64,000 nucleotides of DNA from Marvania coccoides (taxonomy: Eukaryota; Chlorophyta; Trebouxiophyceae; Chlorellales; Chlorellaceae): positions 923,501 to 987,500 of the forward strand of contig OY978098.1 in NCBI GenBank assembly GCA_963854735.1, read 5' to 3'. The notes beneath the pieces were generated by a model. That model worked only from the letters and a program-made list of their open reading frames with translations. It was not told the origin of the DNA and searched no databases. Position numbers and translations under genes: made by a program. This document shows, one piece after another, positions 54,085 to 64,000 of the stretch; position 1 is the first letter of the stretch, and each line of letters starts with the position of its first letter.

Positions 54085-56198
54085 ATGTTCGACGAGGCCA
54101 ACGCCAGCAAACTTCATCATCATCTCCTTTTAAGGAACAATGAGGTGAGCAAACCAGCGATCCATTTTGGTATATAGCAAGATAGTGTTTGCATGGTCAT
54201 GTTCGGGGCAGCAAGAGCCCCATCATCGTTTATCCAGTCATATTTTTTATGGTCCTAACTTTTGGAAGGCCATGGCAGCGGCCTCCATATTCGCGTTGTT
54301 TTGTTTCGATGAATGCAATGATGCATACGAAACGACACTGTGACCTCGGTCTGTGCCTTAATACTTCTTTTGAAACTTTTTGGTTTGCTCGATGATCCAA
54401 GCCAAGCACCCTGTCGTTTTTAGCGTTCCGGCATTTTAAATCGTGCCATTGAGCTCTTTGATCACCATTTTTGGCGGCGCTGCATCGCCACTAGCGCCAG
54501 GCGAGCTCAACGACCACCTCGCTCGAGATGATTCGACTCGGCCTTTGCTATATCGTTCAATTTTGGCCCTGGAGAGGCCTTGATTTGCAGTGCAATGGTG
54601 TACTCACCCCATGTGATCGCTTGCGTGCAGGGTTCCCTCCTTGACGAGGCGCTTCTGGCCAATATGACCGCCGCCGCCTCCCCTGCCACCTCATCCCCCA
54701 TGCTGCCCTTCCCCTGCCTGGCTGACGAGCTGGAGGAACAGGCCAAGGCCATGGAAGGCGACTTGTGAGTAAAAACCCTCTATTTTTTGAACCAGAAATC
54801 CTTAAATCTACTACCGGCCTTTTAATCTCAGTTTTTCACATTTTTTTTTAATTTGCCAGCTTATCGGGGACGCAGCAGCAGCCTTTTGGCCCCAGCGCCA
54901 GCCCACAGCAGCTCAAGATGGTGCAGCCGCAGCCTCAGGCGTCCGCGCCCCCTCTCCAGGTCAGCACGTTTGACTGTGCGGCCGCCCGCCCCAGGACAGA
55001 CGGCCACTCCCTCAGGCACGCCATCCCGTCGCCGCAGCTTGCTGCGCTGCACGCGCCGCTGCATACGCCCCGCGTCCCCATGATGGCGCTCCCGCTGCCC
55101 TCCCTGGCGTTTGCAGGAGGGCCCCTGGGGGGCAGCCAGCGCAGTGCCGCAGCGCCCCCTCTCACGGCCGCTGTGCACAACGCAGAGTGCGTGCGCAAGG
55201 GCGCGCGCTCCCCTTGGGTGGGCGCGTGGTCGGGGTGCGCGGTGGGACCTTGGTGCAACCTCGCGAAAGGCCACGCAGGCACGTGCAACACCAGCGCCAC
55301 GGTACCAGCGCTCTCCGCTTACCTTCCCGAGGAGCTGGCGGCGGTGGGGATGCCCCCTATGGCCGCAGACATGGAGACGCCGCTGTCTCCGCGCGCCAGG
55401 GCGTGTGGGGTGCCTACAACTGCCATAGCTGGTGGTGGTGAGGGTTTAAAGCGGAAACATGCTGCCGACGAGGCTGAAGGAGAGGACTGCCCCTCTGCCA
55501 GCGACAACCACAGCAACAACGGCGACGAAGAGGAGGAGGAGGCTCCGATGATGCGGCAGCGGCAGCAGCAGCAGAAGCGCCGCCCTGTGCGTGAGAGCAA
55601 GCGTTCCAGGGCTGCTGCTGGTGTTGAGATGATGGATGGCGACCTCGGCGATGACGCTGAAGAAGCGGCCAGCGACGAGCTAAAGTCGTCCAACACCGGC
55701 GAAGCGAAGCTGCGGCCTCTCCCCGCAAAGCAGCGGAAAGCGCGCAAGGATGTGCGCAAAGGCGGCGGCAGCGGCAACGGCCGCATTACCCGCCGCAACC
55801 AAGCCTCCAGCAAGCAGCAGCAGCCACAGCGCAAGGCAGTGTCTCCTGCAAATGGAATCGCTGCCGCCGCTGCAGCTGCAGCAGCAGCTGCTGCTGCGCA
55901 GCCCCCGCCCAGAGCACCCACCGCCACCGCTGCGACGGCGGTTGCTGTGGGCTTCGAGCGGGCCCCCCCTCGCAACATCCCCGGCCGCCGTGGGGTGCTG
56001 CAGTGGATCTCTGGCGAGACTGTCGATCCCCGCAGCGGCAAGGCGGTGACCGTGGTGCCGCCTGCCACGTTTTGTTCTCAGTGCGCCGCCACCAACACGC
56101 CGGTGTGGCGGGCGGGACCCTTTGGGCACAAGACGCTGTGCAACGCGTGCGGGGTGAGGTGGATGAAGGTGGCACCCAGCAGGACGATTCGCAAGTAA
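54085..56198 (+). CDS. GATA-type zinc finger transcription factor
   Basis: Three exons, 54085-54144, 54631-54764 and 54860-56198, give 510 residues. The first intron (486 bp) is the longest modelled here. A single C-terminal zinc finger with spacing C-x2-C-x18-C-x2-C (CSQCAATNTPVWRAGPFGHK, then TLCNACGVRWMK) is the plant-type GATA finger. Upstream are basic stretches (KRRPVRESKRSRAA, a likely nuclear signal), poly-Ala and poly-Gln runs, and a Cys-containing patch (GPWCNLAKGHAGTC) of unknown meaning near the middle. It should bind GATA sites in the nucleus. Light or nitrogen control, as in plant GATAs, is possible but not shown. The first two exons are supported by phase and helical sequence only. 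Confidence 0.82.
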
Positions 56199-57254
56199 AA
56201 AGTAATTTGTGGATAGTTTGGAGGAAAAAACTAGAGTCGTTAGTTTTTTCATCGTTAGTGAATGTTAGGTTTCTTTGTCCCCCACCAGTGATTTGAAACC
56301 CCCTTTTCTCAAATCATTTCCACCTAGTAGGAGTCTCCGGCACATCGCGTGTTCTTGCTCTTTTTTACCTGCAGCCTGTCTTTTGTCCATCTCAAGGTGA
56401 TGCAGCCACAACATACACATACATTACATTATATGAAAAAAATTACAGGGTTTAACAACGACTTTGATTGATTGACCTCCCAGACACGTATCCATTCTTC
56501 ATTCATTGTGCTAATTTGTTTCTTTCTCGCTTTGTTTAGCGCCCTTCGTAAAAAAATACATTTTTACAAGTAGCGAAAAACGCTTCACTTGTTTTTTTCT
56601 CTTCTCATTCTTGCTGCTCTTCCTACTTACTGATTTTTTCCGGCTGTAGTGTTTCGGATTCCTTTTCGCTCGGTCTGCATTTCTCTATGCTTGGTATACT
56701 CTTCTTCTTTCAGATTCTTTTTCTCTCTTTCTCTGTCAATGTTCTTTTGTTCTTTCAATAATTACGCAGCACTCAAAAGTGAAGAGAGTCGGATAAAGCC
56801 AAAGAGTGTGACATTCGGTCTACTGAAGCCAACGGGCTCCTCAATGCCAACTGGCCCCTCAATGCTAGCCAAGCGCAGCGAAAGCAGCGTAGACATAAAC
56901 GGGGTGAGGAGCAGGTCGCCGGCTTTCAAATATAGAGAAGATGACAGAAGACTCGACCCTCTATTCCTGAGTAAAAAAATAGAACCAACCGCTAATCAAA
57001 TTTTTTATCGCTTCTTTCGATAATAGGAGCCATTATCATTTTCAAACTCTTGTTGATCACTTCCTGGAGTAGATCACTTCCTGGAGTCCTAGATCGAAAA
57101 CCTAAACGAATATACGAAGCGTTGGAACGTTGCTGGCGATATATTGAGCCTTTATATGTCCAAAACTTAATCCGGAGTCCTGTCTAAATAAGTTACTTTG
57201 CAATTCTTTCCCGTCGAGTTGAAGAACGCTCCCCACTGGGCATCCTACACAACC
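56199..57254. other. 1-kb spacer with no supported gene
   Basis: T-rich sequence (56550-56770) and an open frame at 56649-57023 (plus) whose first half is low-complexity Phe/Ser and second half is unrecognised. A 17-bp tandem duplication sits at 57055-57088. I regard the region as the GATA 3' UTR plus the promoter of the next gene. Confidence 0.45.
57055..57088. repeat. 17-bp tandem duplication
   Basis: GATCACTTCCTGGAGTA at 57055-57071 is followed directly by GATCACTTCCTGGAGTC, one difference at the last base. Confidence 0.9.
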
Positions 57255-57822
57255 ATGTTCATTGCGCGCCGATTGAAGCCCTTGCTGGGCGTGGGAGGGA
57301 GGTGTATGGGGTCTCCTGCCAGCGTAGAGACGTTGCTGGTAGGTTTGAAATCATGCTTTCTCCCTTGGATACTCATACCTTGCATGCCCCAAAACTTCGT
57401 AGAAGCGTTGCTAGCCTATAATAACCCTTACCAAAACTCCCATTGCAGAAAAATGCGCTGGAAATGGCTGGCAGTGTGGAAGAAAGCGCCTTACAGCTCA
57501 TGTTGGAAACTGACCCTTCTGCTCGCCAGCCCAGGAGTTTCTACCTGGTCAGATATCAAGAAATGGCGGCTGAACAGCTGAGGAGCGCGTTGGATGCTGC
57601 AGAGAGGCTGGAGGGGGCGGCGCAGCAGCGGGGCCTGGCTCTTCTCATAGCTGACACCAAGCTAGAGTATGACAATATCACAGCGTGCATGAGGTGAGAT
57701 AGATACGCTCATCGAATCTTTGTTTACTCTCAAAACCTTTGTGAACCCTCGTTTCCTTCTTTTGTAAATGCAGAAAGGCTCGAGATCTTACAGCAGCTAA
57801 CGAAATCGAGGTCCCCGACTGA
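57255..57822 (+). CDS. Small protein with mitochondrial-type N-terminus, unknown
   Basis: Three exons, 57255-57338, 57449-57693 and 57774-57822, give 125 residues. The first ~25 residues (MFIARRLKPLLGVGGRCM) are Arg/Lys-bearing, amphipathic and free of acids, as in mitochondrial presequences. The remainder is one long helix-rich segment (QLRSALDAAERLEGAAQQRG, then LLIADTKLEYDNITACM) ending NEIEVPD. There is no membrane helix. Family not recognised; a small mitochondrial ribosomal or assembly factor is one possibility. Its stop lies 19 bp from the stop of the convergent polyprenol reductase gene, so the two 3' UTRs must overlap. Confidence 0.65.
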
Positions 57823-57841
57823 ACACGGCAGGCATTTCCCC

Positions 57842-59118
57842 CTAGAAAAAAAAGGGGACCAGCGCTTTACGGCGGCGAGGGTACGTCTTAAAATGCTGGC
57901 GGTACCAGCTGTGCGTCAGCCGGGCAGCAAGAATCAAATTAGCGACCTGGACGAAACACGTAAAGAATATATTTTTCAGCTTTCCGTCTTTCCTCTTGCA
58001 CCCAGACTTCATTCAACTCACCACCCACGCAACCATAAGCCACGCCTGGCTGTTCACGCCGCTCTGCATGACTGCCAGCCCCAGGTAGATTATTATTTCA
58101 GCCAGGTAGTGAGGACATGAAACCACCTCAAATCCGCCGCCACGAGGGATGCGGTAGCGAGGGGACTTTGATTTTGATGAAGGATCCACGCCCAGGCGAG
58201 CCAGCAGCGCGTGGGAATGGAACTGAAGGACATTTCCTGCTAGGAAAATTGCGCCGCCCTGCGTTTTTTATATATGTAAAATTGTGTCAAACAGCTCGAT
58301 AAATAGTTTGAGACAAAAACGACTTGAGAAGAATGCATGAAACTTACCAGCACAAGGCCCCATGACCAGTTTTTAGTAATTTCGTCAAATGTGGCGGAGA
58401 TTGCTGCCGCTGCTTTGAAATATCCTTGCAGCGAAAAATCGCCCAGCATGGAGGGAAATGCAGCCCCTGGGAGCACCGTCAGCGGCACCACCAAGTAATA
58501 GCTGCATAAAAGACACGTCGCATGAAGAATTCCATATTTATATTGCCGTTTCTCTTTAAGTAAAGTAAATTATCTGCAGCCAGTCAACTCACCTTATTCC
58601 AAAAAGGTACGCCACCCCGTGCATGCGCGCGTCTGCTGGGTACCGCATGAGGCCCACGGTCTCCAGCAGCCGCCTCACCAGATGCACCTCAACCAACGCA
58701 AGAGCGGCAGCATATGCAGCGCGAGGCACGGGGCCCAGGCTCTCGGCGTAAGCCGAAGCTAGGAATGCAACTGCGACCACCACGTTCCAGGCAGCTCCCA
58801 GCGCATAGAAGTGGCCGAACCAGCTCTGAGGGACAGTCCACTCAGAGAGCGGGCCCAGCGCAGCAGAGGGCTTGGCGTCCATGAGCTTGCCTCGGCAGGC
58901 AGACAGCAGAACGGCATTTCTGCAGGCAGTTATTTGAGCAATTGTTCAAGTGTTGATAAGGGGGGAGAGAGGAAGTGAGGTTTGGCAGGGCCTTGCCTGA
59001 AGGACGCTGCAAAAGGCAGAGGGATCAAAGCAATCGTGGCTGCAAATGTAGCCAGCACCCAGAACAGCCGTATGAGCAGCGGTAGCGTGGCTGCAGCTTG
59101 CGCGATGAGCGACATCAT
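57842..59118 (-). CDS. Polyprenol/polyprenal reductase (SRD5A3, DFG10-type)
   Basis: Five exons on the minus strand, 59118-58997, 58919-58593, 58501-58348, 58258-58022 and 57946-57842, give 314 residues, against ~318 in human SRD5A3. Landmarks are WFGHFYALGAAWN, VEVHLVRRLLETVGLM, DARMHGVAYLFGI, YYLVVPLTVLPG, then YRIPRGGFEVVSCPHYLAEI in exon 4 (catalytic region of steroid 5-alpha reductases), and the last exon ending HSWYRQHFKTYPRRRKALVP. It is a multi-pass ER protein that saturates the alpha-isoprene unit of polyprenol or polyprenal to form dolichol for N-glycosylation. The first donor is GC (TTCAG|GCAAGG), with no GT nearby. A second ATG lies at 59115. Confidence 0.9.
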
Positions 59119-59443
59119 CCGTTCAAAAATAAAAAGTGATCTTCAATACATAATAAGTTTTCAATAAGCTTGATGGCCGGCGGAAAGAGCGCAATGGAGC
59201 ACCGTAATCACAAAACTGGTTGAGATAAAATGCCGAGTGCGCCGAGCGACCTGGCAGTTGAGATGGTTTCAAATAAAAACGTGGGCAGCTGGGACACCCC
59301 GATTTGTCCTCTTCCGGTCTCCTGCAGCCAGTTGAATTGTTTTTTTTTTCATTGAATCAGCGCACATGCACTGACAGCAAGAGGCAGGCCTTTCGGCACC
59401 GCATTATCACGCAACATCTTGCCCTCCCTTCGAAAACGGAAAT
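59119..59443. other. Divergent promoter region, polyprenol reductase (minus) and MRS2-like (plus)
   Basis: About 325 bases between start codons. No clear element. Confidence 0.5.
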
Positions 59444-61460
59444 ATGGGGGACAACGATCCGTCCAGGCCCCTGCTCGACAACGACTCTGTCGATGGGAGC
59501 GGGCGCGGCGGCAATGCCTTCAACAGCGAAGATTTCTCGCGCTCTCCTCGTGGCGGCGATGGTGAACCTGCCCCATCATGGCTTTCAGAGCGCCAAGGCC
59601 CGCTGCAAGACTCTCCCGCCACCTTTCAAGGTCCCGGATACCTCGGCGAGACACTTAGAAACGTGCCTGCGCACCCGCTGCCCCCCTTGAAGAACTCCAG
59701 GCCTACATTGAAGCGATCCGCCACGGGAACAAGAGCCAGGTAAGCTCAATATTTCATCACTTGGCAGATATAGTTTTACCCCCAAAATTATCCAAAATCT
59801 CGCCTCAACATGTCTCCTTCTTTCTGCTTCCCATTTTGTTGCAATCATAGGCGGCAGCCGTGGATAAGCATCGACGAAGATGGCCGCCGCACGCTTGTTC
59901 ACGCTGACAAGCGCGGCATCATCGCCTCGGCGGGGCTCAACATCCCCATCCGCGACATGCGGCTTCTCGACTTTAACCTGGGCTCTTCAGACTCCACCAT
60001 TCTGGTAAGAGACAACGCCATCCTGGTGTCTCTAGAGCACGGCAGGTTCATAGTCACCGCCGACAGGGTCATCCTGCCCAAGGAGGCCACCGAACACAAC
60101 CCCCTGGCGGCGCGGTTTGTGGATGTGCTGGAGGAGGCCATTCTGGATTGGACCCGCCAGCGCAGGGAATTTTTGCAGCAGCAGGAAGCGGAGGCAGCGG
60201 CGGAAGCGGCGGGCATGAGAGCAGCGGCAGCAGCAGGGGCAGGGGCCGCCTCCGACATGGATGACACGTCTTCAAGTACGTTTCCACAGCTTTTCAGCGG
60301 CAGTTATGTATTAATTTGGAGGGGCTATGGTGTGGGTCTTGTTTTCCAAGTCATCAAGTCATTTTTTTTTAAATTAATATTTGCAGTTGGCACAATGCGG
60401 CACGGCATCGAGCCGCTCCCGTTCGAGCTGGTGGTGCTGGAGGCAGCTCTCAAGGAGGCGGTGGCCTCCCAGGCGATGCAGATCAAGGAGCTCGAGGGCG
60501 TGGCCCTCCCTGCCCTTGACGCCCTCACCAAGTCGGTCAGCTCAGCCAACCTGGAGCGCGTGCGCAAGGTGAAGACGCGGCACCAGCGGCTGAGCCTGCG
60601 CACGGAGGCCCTGCGCGATGAGCTGCAGCGGTTTTTGCAGGACGATGAGGACATGGCAGAGATGTGTCTGACGAGGAGGAAAGAACTGGAGGAGGCTGCC
60701 AGGCAGGCGATGGCGCAAGGGGGCGAGGGCGCCACCCCCAGAGCGCTGGACAGGATGCAAACTGCCGCCGGTTCTTTGGTTTCGAGTTCTTTTACGAGGC
60801 GTGGCGGCCTGGCGCTGGCCCGCCGGCACGGCGCAGGGACCAGCCCCCCGCTGGCCACCTCCGCGTTGCCCTCCCGAGAGGCGCTGATGGCCATGCCGGG
60901 GGGGCTGGGCGGCGCCGCTGCCGCCGCCGCCGTTGCAGTTGAAGAGGATGCGGACGCTGATGCCCAGCAAGACGTCGAGAACCTGCTGGAGTCGTACTAC
61001 ATGCAGGTGGACGGGCTGTACGATAAGTTGGTGTCAGTTGGGGAGTACATCAAGGATACAGAGGAGTACATCAACATCGGTTAGTCCCTTCTAGTAGCTA
61101 ATTCGATTGAATTCAATTTACGACAGTTGATGAAAGTAACTGGTGATACTGTATTGTTTGGTCGCTATGTTTACATTTCCCTGCCTGCCTGTAACTAACC
61201 CTCGTCTGTGTTTTTTACCTTCAGAGCTGGATTCTTCTCGCAACAGGCTCATCCGTATGGAGATCATCCTGTCGGTGGCCAGCTTCGCCATCATGCCCTT
61301 CAATCTGCTGGCCGGTATCCTGGGCGAGAACTTGGTCATTCCAGAGCAGATCACTGGCAGCGTGTCCCAATTTTATGGCGTCAACCTGGCAGCCACTGCT
61401 TTCTGCATAATGCTTTTCTATCTTATCGTCCTTTACATGCGCTCCAGAAAGTTGATTTGA
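59444..61460 (+). CDS. MRS2/CorA-type divalent cation transporter with altered GMN motif
   Basis: Four exons, 59444-59739, 59851-60275, 60387-61079 and 61225-61460, give 549 residues. A disordered N-terminal ~100 residues is followed by the MRS2 alpha/beta domain (GIIASAGLNIPIRDMRLLDF, TILVRDNAILVSLEHGR, LPFELVVLEAALKEA) and the long helix (DEDMAEMCLTRRKELEE). Next come EYIKDTEEYINI and two transmembrane helices. The loop after the first helix reads LLAGILGENLVIPE, whereas CorA/MRS2 channels have GMN there, so Met is replaced by Glu. MRS2 proteins conduct Mg2+ into mitochondria, plastids or vacuoles. Whether this one does is uncertain because of the GMN change. An Ala/Gly-rich insertion separates the long helix from the membrane part. 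Confidence 0.85.
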
Positions 61461-61734
61461 TTAAAATTTCCCGAGAAAAAATTATGCACGAAATGTTTAA
61501 TTATTGACGACAACACTGCATCTGGAAAACAATGACTGTGTTTTTTTTCTCTTAAAAACTCGCTATATTTATTTTTTGAAGGGGGGATACAAAAAACCTT
61601 CCTCGTGGTACCTTTCAGGAGAGTTTCATGCCAGCCCATGCAAATGAAAAAAACGCCAGGGTGCACGTCTATCTGTCTATTCGTTCGTTGGGGGGGGGAG
61701 AGCAAAATTGGTCCCATGATGATTTTTTGTCTCC

Positions 61735-63253
61735 TCAAGCTTGAAACTTGGGGGGGGCGGCGCCCGCCCGCTGTGTCGCCGGCCTGAAGGCCGCCAGCCC
61801 CGTGGCCCCACGCGCCGCCACCAGCGCGTTGATCTCGTACGTTCCCTCGTACGAGTGGTAGGCCTCGCAGTCGCAAAAGGCCTTGGCCACCAGGAAATCC
61901 GATAGAATGCCGTTGCCACCCAGAATCTCCCGCCCCAGCGCCACCACCTCCCTCCCCCTGGCCGTGTTCCAGGCCTTGACCAGCGACGCCTGCTCGTGGG
62001 TCAGCCCCCCGCTCTCGCTCAGCTTAGTGAGGCGCCACGCCATGAGCCACATCGCCTGAGTGTGCGCCAGCATGCGCTGCAGCTTCTCCTGCATCAGCTG
62101 GAATGCCGCCAGCGGCGCCCCGAACTGCCGCCGCTGCGCTGCGTACCGAGCAGCTGCGTCGTACGCCCCCATCGCCAGACCCACCGGCTGCCATGCCACC
62201 ATCACGCGTGAGATGGCCAGCACCTTGCTGGTGTCCGCAAATGACTGCACCCCTGGCAGGCGATCGGATTCGGGCACAAAAGCGTCCTGCAGCTCAATGT
62301 CAGCGTTCTGCACGCACCGCAGCGCGATCTTGTTCTGGATCTTGGTGGCACGGTACCCAGGGTTGCTCTTGGGGCGCACGATGAAGGCGTTGACCTGCCC
62401 CGTCTCCTCATTGCGCGCCCAAATAACGGCGATGTCGGCAAAAGTGCCATTGCCAATCCACCGTTTGCGGCCGTTCAAAACCCACCCTCCAGGCGCGCGG
62501 CGCGCGGTGGCCTGCAGCGCGGCGGCGTCGCTGCCGTTGGAGGGCTCCGTCAGCGCCCAGCAGCCCACTTTCTTGAAGACTGCCATGTCGGGGAGTAGCT
62601 CCTGCTTCTGCGCCTCACTGCCCATCAGGCCCACAGTGAGCGTGGCCAGGAACGAGTGCACCAGGAAAAATGTCGACACCGAGCCGTCCACTCGCGCCAG
62701 CTCTACCACAGCCATAGCGTTGGCCAGCAGGCTGTGCCCGGAAGCACCAGGGAATCCCTGCAGGCTGCCGCCGCCGATGCCCAGCTTGGACAGCGCGGGC
62801 ACGATCTCAAACGGAAACTCGGCGCGCTCCCAGTAGTCTGCGATGATGGGGGCCACTGCACGCTCTGCCAACTCACGCACGCGCCGTTTCAGCTCCCGCT
62901 CTGCGGGGGACAGCAGGCCGTCCAGCCCCAGGGCGTCGTGCTTGGCGGGGGGGAACACGGTCATGTTCTGGGCGTAGGGAAACTCGGGGGTGGTGCCCGA
63001 GGAAGAGGCAGAACCAAAGGGGTCTCCGGTCCTGGCGCTCGTCACAGAGCTCCCTAGCCCAGCTTTCGGGGCTTCGCCTGCAAAATAATGGCAGCACGGT
63101 GTTGGAAAATACCAAAGCGAGGGTAAAGCGAGTGTCGGGGGAGCGTGCGCTTGCGGGTTTGGTCGTAATGAATTAAAAAAATAAAATGTTACCTCCAGCG
63201 CTGGCAAAATGCTGCGCAATAATGGCTGTGCGCCTCATTGGTGCATCGCCCAT
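61735..63253 (-). CDS. ACX4: Acyl-CoA oxidase 4 / acyl-CoA dehydrogenase-type (ACX4-like)
   Basis: Two exons on the minus strand, 63253-63193 and 63077-61735, give 467 residues. The fold is complete: YWERAEFPFEIVPALSKLGI, CWALTEPSNGSDAAAL (FAD and substrate site), KRWIGNGTFADIAVIWARNE, RLPGVQSFADTSKVLAISRV, RRQFGAPLAAFQLMQEKL, and SYEGTYEINALV with the catalytic Glu. The match to plant ACX4, the short-chain peroxisomal acyl-CoA oxidase that resembles dehydrogenases, is extensive. There is no C-terminal PTS1 (it ends KFQA). Instead exon 1 encodes RTAIIAQHF, with the R-x6-H spacing of a PTS2. It is a peroxisomal beta-oxidation enzyme by inference. Confidence 0.9.
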
Positions 63254-63664
63254 TATAAAATATCAAATGAGAATAATAACAATAAAAATGCCGGGATTTT
63301 TTCGTAAACACTGCATTTTCTAATTGAATCAAAGATTGAAAATTAATAAATTTCCCTTGTCTTAATTAAATTAACGGGTTTTTTTTTTTTGCGGCACCAT
63401 CTTGCTTACACTGGGCATATTCTTTGTGTTCCAACCCGCTACTACTGCAGTTTTCTCTTTAAAAACTTGGTCCCGTGAGATTTAACATTAGTCATTCCTG
63501 TCCTTAAATTCGTCGCGAACTGGACAATTGACTTCCAATTATATTATATGATTATAATTAATATATTTATCTAACAACCCCCCTACAATCCTGCAGATGC
63601 TGGGCCAGCCCTCCCAAAATTCGAAAGAATTGAATTCCCGCCGACGATGCTAAATTTGCCCACC
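63254..63664. other. Divergent promoter region, ACX4 (minus) and HMG-box-like gene (plus)
   Basis: About 400 bases, very AT-rich (63280-63400, 63540-63580). No gene. Confidence 0.5.
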
Positions 63665-64000
63665 ATGGCTGATGAGACCGACCGCAACTCCCTCATCCTG
63701 AGGTTTGTGGCCCAGGAGACGCACATGTTCCATCAGTACATCGACATCGCCATCGACCTCTGCTCAAACGGTGCCCCCATCCCCAAAACGCGTTTCCCCC
63801 GCAAATTTTTCAACGACCTGCTCAAGTCCGCTGGTGCCGAGGCTGCCGCTGGCTCTCAGCAGGCCGCCGCCGTCAAACGCCCGCTGTCGACGTTCAATCT
63901 GTTTATGAAGGAAAAAATGGAGGCGAGTGCTGCGAACGAAGCAGACGAAGGCATGCCGCACAAAGAGCGCTTCAGCCGGTGCGTGGCGGAGTGGAAGGCG
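63665..64000 (+). CDS. HMG-box/YABBY-like nuclear protein, 5' part (runs off the window)
   Basis: An open frame from the ATG at 63665 (context CACCATGGCT) runs in phase to the window edge, 112 residues so far. An in-frame ATG at 63647 adds six residues. The N-terminal ~70 residues (LILRFVAQETHMFHQYIDIA) are helical and unassigned. The segment KRPLSTFNLFMKEKM followed by HKERFSRCVAEWK fits the first helices of an HMG box or the HMG-like part of YABBY proteins. It is presumably DNA-binding and nuclear. Only the start is visible, so the identification is tentative. Confidence 0.6.
   Translation, partial: MADETDRNSLILRFVAQETHMFHQYIDIAIDLCSNGAPIPKTRFPRKFFNDLLKSAGAEAAAGSQQAAAVKRPLSTFNLFMKEKMEASAANEADEGMPHKERFSRCVAEWKA

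Noticed and set aside
56649..57023. 124-codon open frame downstream of the GATA gene
   Set aside because: The first half is Phe/Ser/Leu low-complexity from T-rich DNA and the second half matches nothing. It is more likely 3' UTR or spacer.

Overview
The window is nuclear DNA from a green alga (chlorophyte or early-branching streptophyte; I cannot name the genus). The evidence is a set of green-lineage genes (granule-bound starch synthase, PSB33, plastid class II DAHP synthase, TPLATE/TSET muniscin-like subunit, ACT-repeat protein, MRS2-type transporter, GATA factor), proline-rich cell-surface proteins of algal style, and GC-rich exons broken by short, AT-rich, T-rich introns. I modelled about 32 genes and 57 introns. 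I chose exon joins by reading-frame phase and protein continuity, so each boundary is an inference unless stated otherwise. Ten percent or more of the introns appear to be GC-AG.

Layout. 1-4.4 kb: the tail of an unknown gene, a J-domain/GPALPP (DUF3752) protein and a Srp40/NOLC1-like nucleolar protein. 4.4-9.1 kb: an accessory-looking cluster of three algal membrane proteins. Two are proline-rich single-pass receptors with a shared cytosolic motif. The third is a multi-pass, cysteine-rich protein. Two of these genes carry the same 31-bp element in introns. 9.6-13.8 kb: an ACT-repeat protein and a plastid pfkB kinase. 14.9-16.5 kb: a secreted vanadium haloperoxidase/PAP2 family enzyme. 17-23.8 kb: a 2155-aa soluble adenylyl cyclase (ADCY10-like) gene. 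24.1-26.3 kb: COX11 and PSB33. 26.9-34 kb: a coiled-coil protein, MMACHC (cobalamin), TML, NOP16 and DAHP synthase.

34.2-39.7 kb: a small unknown helical protein followed 73 bp later by a ZIP4/SPO22-like meiotic TPR protein. 40.2-45.5 kb: starch synthase and a three-RRM CELF-type protein with a pure (CAG)14 tract. 46.3-53.8 kb: a circularly permuted GTPase, a PH-domain protein, a repeat-rich intergenic segment, a GPI-type fasciclin and EFR3. 54.1-64 kb: a GATA factor, a small mitochondrial-looking protein, polyprenol reductase (stop codon 19 bp from its convergent neighbour), an MRS2-like channel with GEN in place of GMN, an ACX4-type acyl-CoA oxidase with a PTS2-like N-terminus, and the start of an HMG-box-like gene.

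Neighbouring genes do not form one pathway. As is usual for a nuclear chromosome, they are housekeeping genes in divergent or convergent pairs with short spacers. I saw no convincing tRNA, rRNA, CRISPR, complete transposon or viral gene.
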